A DNA stretch of 64,000 bases from Echinometra lucunter. Taxonomy: Eukaryota > Echinodermata > Echinoidea > Camarodonta > Echinometridae. The translations under genes were made by a program, and so were the position numbers. Below are positions 59,724-64,000 of this stretch, in pieces. The notes under the pieces were generated by a model, which was given only the letters and a program-made list of their open reading frames with translations, ran no database searches and was not told where the DNA came from. The stretch lies in the NCBI GenBank assembly GCA_029962745.1, contig CM057158.1, positions 4,006,438-4,070,437 on the forward strand, in the 5' to 3' direction. Position 1 is the stretch's first letter. Every line of letters begins with the position of its first letter.

Positions 59724-60011
59724 TTTCAACTATTGTTATCTTTTTGTCATACCTCACGGAAAAATCAAGAGAAAACTTTAAATGGACACAGTAAATATGC
59801 AAAACAAAGAAAATATGCGAGTATTAAACCGATTGGTTTCACACCCGCAATCTCTTCCTGGTACGAATTGAAGCTAGCTAGCTCGCTGTATATGCTATAT
59901 GTGCATATGCATGTGACCAGCATAGGATGAAGGTAGCCCAGGCTTAGTCTCAAATGCGTTGAATGCCAATTTACATGTACAGACGGCATTCTCGTTGGGT
60001 GCCATATAGAG
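59724..60011 (-). promoter_or_regulatory. PGLS upstream region (5' UTR and promoter)
   Basis: Only 288 bp separate the start codon from a hAT-like insertion at 60012. If no upstream non-coding exon exists, the 5' UTR and core promoter lie here or partly inside the transposon. No TATA box was recognised; a TATATGC-rich patch is at about 59885-59910. Confidence 0.4.
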
Positions 60012-60822
60012 CAGCGCTTGTCAACCTTTTTAACTCGAGGCCCACTTTGGCTCTGAGGAATTCTTCGAGGCCCACCTTTACAGGAGACACGGAATGGCTT
60101 TTTTAGGGGGAGACTGACATCCAAACAGGCGGAGTCCGGGGGGGGGGGGAATATGGAGCCCCTGGCAGGGCGGAGCCCCCTGAAGCCAATGGGGTTTTAT
60201 AGTTTTGCAAGCCTGTAAAATGAGCAATTTTTTTTAGATATAAAGTTGGTTTTTTGTTTTTTGAATGGGTGGGGGGGGGGGAACTGGCTGGCTACATTGT
60301 AATTGGCTCACTGTTTTGCTCAATAACTTATTTTAAAGGTCAAATTTACAGAATCTTTTTGAGAAGATAAAAGGCCGTGATTTAACATGACAAAACAAAA
60401 TAGAGAACGAATCTTGTAATTATGTGAACGATAACATTTCATACCCCACATTTCGTATAGTATCTCTTGCGAAACATTTGAACGCATTAACATTTTTTGT
60501 ATATATAGTGCAAAATCCATTATATAATTCAGCAGACATTTATAAAATCAATAAATGTGCTGGGCAGCAGACTCACTGAGAGCTTTAGTGGCCAATCAAA
60601 TGGTTCACTGCTTTCTAACATCATGAACATTGCATCACTGATAAGATATTGTGAATTTTTATTTTATGAATTTGATTTGATTTGCAACTGAATTCAAGCT
60701 GTGTCATGTAACATTTCTGACATTAGACACATTCTTAATTTCATTTTATTTTGAAAATATTTTTTGGCCATCCTCGCGGCCCACCTGACAAAGCTTCGCG
60801 GCCCACCGCTTGAAAAGCGCTG
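60012..60822. mobile_element. Non-autonomous hAT-like transposon with 8-bp TSD
   Basis: A perfect 8-bp direct repeat ATATAGAG lies at 60004-60011 and 60823-60830. The ends CAGCGCTTGTCAACCTTTTT and CGCTTGAAAAGCGCTG (right side) give inverted CAGCGCTT termini. Subterminal GGCCCAC words are inverted too (GAGGCCCAC left, GCGGCCCACC right). The end sequence resembles the Charlie/Tip100-like branch of hAT. The 811 bp hold no transposase frame. Confidence 0.88.
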
Positions 60823-60994
60823 ATATAGAGAACATGTACTAATTAGGTTAATTACAAGTAGTATAACTACAGGTATATATCTCTGTGTTGTGTGCAAAGT
60901 GTGCAGTGTGTTGTTGTTCTTGTTGTTGTTTGTTGTAATTAATTAGGCAAGTCAGTCATGACTATTCTAAAGTCAATATTCATTTACTGGACAG

Positions 60995-61424
60995 CACCAG
61001 CGTAAATCCGTTTTGAGGGGGACCGGGGGGTCGACTTTTTTGCCGAAATTTCTTGTGTGAAATTTATTTTAAAAAAAACCCCCTCAAACTTAAGTATGTA
61101 TTCTACACACACCCTTACTCACCCAAGCAGACCCCCCCCCCCCCCACACACACATATAATTCTTTCATTTTGCGAGCGGGCGAAGCGAGCGAGCCAAAAA
61201 TAACCACCTTTTTGGTATTTAAAAGCATTTCAAATGAAAATTCCACTATAAAAATTATGACCGTCGTATATGACATTTTTATGAAAAATTTCACCAACTG
61301 ATTAATTACAATATCATTTTTTCTTAAAATGAGGGGGGATATTTGTACACGCATTCCCCCCCCCCCCCCGAAAAAGTGGGGATATCATGATCCCCCCATC
61401 CCCTCACCCTGATTTACGCCAATG
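60995..61424. mobile_element. Short DNA transposon with 8-bp TSD and GCGTAAATC ends
   Basis: A perfect direct repeat CTGGACAG lies at 60987-60994 and 61425-61432. The termini CACCAGCGTAAATC and CATTGGCGTAAATC (right end, minus strand) are inverted, 11 of 14 matching. The interior is G/C-run rich, with GGGGGACCGGGGGG at one side and CCCCCCATCCCC at the other. No frame. The 8-bp duplication suggests hAT or a related superfamily. Confidence 0.8.
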
Positions 61425-61559
61425 CTGGACAGTGGATACCGAGATGAAAATAAGTTTTTGTATACTTCCAAGGTATGATTCCAATGTATGACTATTGTTG
61501 TCGAATACTTTCTTTACTTGATTTTCATTACTTGATTTATACACAGAATAAGTATTTGT

Positions 61560-61933
61560 AGATTCTTATTTTATTTTATTTCATTTTATATATATATATT
61601 TTTTTTTTAATCAAATAAAAGAGATAATGATACCATGCCAGATTGCCCTTAAATGCGCTATCCTAAGCCTGATCGTGGTGCCTTACGACGGCTTCTCGGG
61701 GGAAAAAAGAAAAAAAGGAAAGAAAGAAAGAAAAAAATCCCTATGTCTCTCAAGCATGGAGAAGAGGCGCTCTTTCTGATATGTCAATTCATCTCATTAC
61801 GAAGGCAGTTGCCAAATTTAGTACAATAATTACATCTGTTAAAGTGAATACTGACATTAATGGGCCAAAGGAATTAGTAACATAATTAGTGATGGTAATG
61901 CACATTAGTAGTGTGATAGTATGCTCCGTAACT
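61560..61933. repeat. ~370-bp block, first copy of a pair
   Basis: Shares AATCAAATAAAAGAGATAAT, ACCATGCCAGATTGCCC, CCTGATCGTGGTGCCTTACG, AATCCCTATGTCTCTCAAGC and ACTGACATTAATGGGCCAAA with 62285-62652, in the same order and orientation, about 717 bp apart. No coding potential. Confidence 0.85.
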
Positions 61934-62284
61934 CTATGGTGGGGGGGGGGGGCTAGAGGCTAGGGCACATTGAACTGATGGTAGATGGTAAATAGGACAG
62001 AGCCAGAAAACAGGAAAAATCCAAACAATGGTCTTACAACCCCTCCTGAGGCGCCACTAAAGGAAATCACAGGTCATTCGGTGTGACTCGCGTTGGTTCA
62101 TCAATGAGTTGACTTAAACCATTAAAAGAAGTAGTACATGTACATTGTGTATGTGCTTTGTGAACCCTGGTTCATGTGTTACGTTGCATTCGTACAGATT
62201 ATTTTGTAGTAACATGATTTATTTCTACCACCTTTTTTTTTTCATAATGTTAACCTTTTTTTTAAATCTTGTATATCTTGTAAT
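61934..62284. other. Spacer between the two ~370-bp blocks
   Basis: Contains a G-run near 61940. Otherwise it is AT-rich, and no gene was seen. Confidence 0.5.
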
Positions 62285-62652
62285 TGTATTTTATTTTATT
62301 TCATTTTATTTTATTATTTTTTGGGATCAAATAAAAGAGATAATGATAGTTTGATACCATGCCAGATTGCCCTTTTTATGTGCACTATCCTGACAATATT
62401 AGGCCTAAGCCTGATCGTGGTGCCTTACGACGGCTTCTCGGGGGGGGGGGGGGGGGGAAGAAAAAAAATCCCTATGTCTCTCAAGCATTGAGAAGGGGCG
62501 CTCTTTCTGATATCTCAATTTATCTCGAGGTTACGAAGGCAGTTGCCAATCTGTTGAAGTGAATACTGACATTAATGGGCCAAAAGAATTAGTAGCATTA
62601 TTAGTAATGGTACTATCACACATTAGTAGCATGATATATTCTCCGTAACACT
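62285..62652. repeat. ~370-bp block, second copy of a pair
   Basis: Second copy of the block at 61560. It differs by small indels, most notably a G-run of about 16 at 62443 where the first copy has GGGGG then A-rich sequence. The pair could be a local tandem duplication or two insertions of one element. Confidence 0.85.
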
Positions 62653-63263
62653 TTGGTGAACGTTTGGACGAGGGGGGGGGCTAGGCAGGGGCGTCCTTTT
62701 TCAGGGGGGGGGGGGTGCAGAGGCCACTGATTACCGACAAACATTGTCACCGATTACCGACGACCAATGTCTATTACTTAAACCGTATAAAGCCCATGGG
62801 GCACTTTCAGTTGTGTGGCACTGCCTCTATAACATTTTTCTTCTTCTCTCCTACACATTTTCATTCAATTTCAACCAGATTTGGTGATTTTTTTTTTTTT
62901 TATAAGGGAGCGAGGCGAGCAAGGAAATGATGCTCCTTTTCATTTTAGAAGTGATGATTCTTCATCAAAATACGAGATGGGCCTATACGATATTTAGATC
63001 ATAAATTTGGTCACTTCGCCTGCAGAATTCATTCGCTTTCCCCAAACATTCTGTGTCTAAATATTATACGAGCGAGACGACTTTGATAAATCTGACGTAT
63101 TTGCTCATTAGCCAATGTGGAGAACCTCATAGACAGAATTCCCGAATTCTTTTAGGTAATCCCCAGGCATTGGCTGGTGCTAAATCTTTATACAATGTAC
63201 TGTGATTTTGTTATCTTTGTGTTCTTTATGTACTTGTCTCTGTCATATCTCACCTGGAAATGA
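62653..63263. other. Repeat-derived flank
   Basis: No gene was seen. It contains G-runs, a GCGAGGCGAGCAAGGAA-type word, and an ATGATTCTTCATCAAAATACG segment echoed at about 63318-63400 (CGTCATCAAAATACAT, then GGTCAC.TCGC), which suggests another element pair. The last 130 bp look like the 3' end of a LINE or SINE. Confidence 0.45.
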
Positions 63264-63290
63264 AATAAATAAATAAATAAATAAATTAGC
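63264..63290 (+). repeat. (AAAT)n tail
   Basis: GAAATGAAATAAATAAATAA continues as AAAT repeats. It directly follows CTCACCTGGAAATG, as expected for the 3' tail of a non-LTR element or SINE on the plus strand. Confidence 0.65.
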
Positions 63291-63600
63291 ATACGGACTT
63301 GCGGACTGACTGTATTTCGTCATCAAAATACATTTTGAACAATAAGATATCTAAATCATAGCCTATTCGGTCACCTCGCTTGCAAGCGAGGAAAAATATA
63401 TTTATCTATTTATTCTGTTTTCTTTACACAGGGTAGTCTCTTAAATTTTCAGTACATAAAAACTGCTTTGCAAGAGAGACCTGTATGACATATACAATTA
63501 AAAATATAATTTAAAACAATGAACGAATGGTAGAATATGAACATAGTCATACAGGTTAAATATGGATTAAAAGTCAAAGCTAAGATATTTACAATGTTTC

Positions 63601-63999
63601 TCAATAATGTTCCACAAGTTTGAACACATGGGGAGACAACATCACTATGCCCTGATAGGAAAAGGTTGACCTCATGTATTCTGTGCGAGGCACTGGAACG
63701 CACAAAGGGCTGTTTGCAGCATATCTTGTAGAATAGTAAATTGGTCTGTAAGAGATAAGTCTTTTCAAATAATTTGGAGCAAGGTTATTGATTATCTTAA
63801 ACATCATTAAGCAATAGTCAAACTTGATTCGTTGCTGCACAGATTGCCAGTTGAGTGAACGTAACAAAACAGTGGTTGGTGTGTATCTATCGACATTCAA
63901 AATCATTCTAGCGTATCTGTTCGGGGCTCTTTGTAATCTGGTAATGTTATGTTTCGTCGTACTACCCCAAACAATGCTGCAATTAATCGAGGTGAGGGA
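63601..63999 (-). mobile_element. 3' fragment of a non-LTR retrotransposon reverse-transcriptase frame
   Basis: The minus-strand frame is open from the window edge (63999) to a TGA at 63601, 132 residues. It has the pattern found after the RT domain in jockey/CR1/RTE-like elements: TTKHNITRLQRAPNRYARMI, then LLRSLNWQSVQQRI, MMFKIINNLAPNYLKRLI, and VPVPRTEYMRSTFSYQG. The usual trailing WN..LP motif is replaced by divergent sequence, so the end is probably decayed. The start lies outside the window. Confidence 0.8.
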
Positions 64000-64000
64000 C

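Noticed and set aside
59406..59930. A 174-codon plus-strand frame
   Set aside because: Antisense shadow of PGLS exon 1, whose minus-strand frame is clearly the enzyme.

Overview
This is a 64-kb eukaryotic genomic window: AT-rich, with many short exons, GT-AG introns, homopolymer G/C runs, and a dense layer of short interspersed repeats. The protein matches, the short tRNA-derived SINEs, the many hairpin MITEs and the style of the repeats suggest a marine invertebrate deuterostome, most likely an echinoderm such as a sea urchin. That placement is an inference from general impression and was not tested by any search.

Four genes are visible. (1) The last coding exon of an unidentified plus-strand gene lies at 1846-1980. 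(2) A complete importin-4 (IPO4) gene lies on the minus strand, start codon at 35024 and stop at 10308, in 25 coding exons that join in phase to 1090 residues. (3) A complete HEATR3 gene (the Syo1 orthologue, an import chaperone for ribosomal protein uL18/RPL5) lies on the plus strand, 35420-51498, in 17 coding exons giving 668 residues. (4) A complete 6-phosphogluconolactonase gene (PGLS) lies on the minus strand, start at 59723 and stop at 56492, in 4 exons giving 245 residues. The truncated 3' part of a non-LTR retrotransposon reading frame enters at the right edge (63601-63999, minus).

Layout: 1-10307 holds the end of the first gene and then about 8 kb of gene-free AT-rich DNA with purine and pyrimidine tracts. 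10308-35024 is IPO4. IPO4 and HEATR3 are transcribed divergently, with only 395 bp between their start codons, so they probably share a bidirectional promoter. Both products serve nuclear import, and both have been linked to ribosomal-protein import in their families. HEATR3 and PGLS converge tail to tail across about 5 kb of UTR and intergenic DNA. 59.7-64 kb is a transposon-rich flank.

The most unusual feature is structural. IPO4, and one place in HEATR3, carry repeated local duplications of exon pieces together with a splice site. Some are almost identical (a 223-bp direct tandem duplication with one mismatch; a 95-bp unit repeated about five times). Others are decayed copies with frameshifts or stops. 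Also notable are three hAT-like elements with perfect 8-bp target-site duplications, a 0.73-kb element with four internal 153-bp repeats, several hairpin MITEs, and an approximately 80-bp dispersed repeat with TTAACC/GGTTAA ends seen at least six times.
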